Source: Qipengyuania sp. YIM B01966 (GTDB lineage Bacteria; Pseudomonadota; Alphaproteobacteria; Sphingomonadales; Sphingomonadaceae). From it: a stretch of DNA of 64,000 nt. Shown in pieces: positions 63,190 to 64,000 of this stretch (the stretch's first letter is position 1; every line of letters starts with the position of its first letter). The notes below the pieces were generated by a model. That model worked only from the letters and a program-made list of their open reading frames with translations. It did not search any database and had not been told where the DNA came from. The DNA is taken from positions 1 through 64,000 of the forward strand of contig NZ_JADMNM010000005.1 in assembly GCF_016461955.1 (NCBI RefSeq), given 5' to 3'. A program made the translations under genes and the position numbers.

Positions 63190-64000
<811 letters not shown>

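Overview
High GC, a hisBHAFE operon, a TolQRAB-Pal locus, SspB next to small sphingomonad-type genes, and dispersed 'TTCGACAAGCTCAG' and 'CCCGGACTTGATCCGGGG' repeats suggest an alphaproteobacterium of the order Sphingomonadales, probably the Erythrobacter family. This assignment rests on gene content and style only.

Layout. (A) About 1-21.3 kb looks like an integrated genomic island. It abuts the 3' end of a tRNA-Ser(GGA) gene (complement 21315-21405) beside a P4-type tyrosine integrase that is interrupted by an amber codon. Its other end is outside the window. From left to right it carries a serpin-like/META fusion and lipoproteins (1-2.9 kb), an arsH remnant (3.2-3.8 kb), a MerR-controlled metal block (3.9-7.7 kb: cytochrome c-FTR1 iron permease, CDF transporter, methyltransferase, merR), and a long minus-strand copper-resistance block (8-18.8 kb). 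The copper block holds two PepSY proteins, two DUF305 proteins, a DUF2231 protein, an NTF2-like protein, copB, copA (multicopper oxidase), two small Cys/His/Met-rich secreted proteins, cueR and a Cu(I) P-type ATPase. An AlpA-like regulator converges on the integrase. The island contains many broken genes: frameshifts or stops in the 1957-2921 gene, cytochrome c-FTR1, methyltransferase, PepSY and integrase, plus the truncated arsH.

(B) 21.6 kb to the end reads as ordinary chromosome: cyclophilin, RelA/SpoT, M1 peptidase, hemF, pdeM, infC (apparently starting at an AUA codon), a deleted SLC13 transporter, a cystathionine gamma-synthase-family enzyme behind a structured leader, the pal-tolB-tolA-tolR-tolQ-ybgC envelope operon, the histidine operon (hisB-YCII-H-A-F-E-HIT), sspB, gmk and a cold-shock gene. 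A 44-53.4 kb block of acyl-CoA dehydrogenases, SDRs, an alcohol dehydrogenase, an MFS transporter and an APH-like kinase looks like a catabolic cluster. It is followed by a subtilase with an autotransporter-like C-terminus, dapD, a dipeptidase, small proteins, an S41 protease, and a TPP riboswitch ahead of thiC, which runs off the right edge.

How the genes work together. In the copper block, the ATPase exports Cu(I) from the cytoplasm. CopA oxidises and CopB binds copper in the periplasm and outer membrane. Small Cys/His/Met-rich proteins and DUF305 proteins probably buffer it, and CueR senses it through a TTGACC-N19-CATAAA promoter. The second MerR protein has the extra Cys typical of Zn/Cd/Pb sensors. 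It probably acts on two near-identical 19-bp-spacer promoters, one before the methyltransferase and one before the CDF transporter.

No CRISPR array or rRNA was seen. Gaps without genes are short (<350 bp). 7707-7965 (between merR and the PepSY gene) and 28631-28854 (before infC) hold nothing I can identify.
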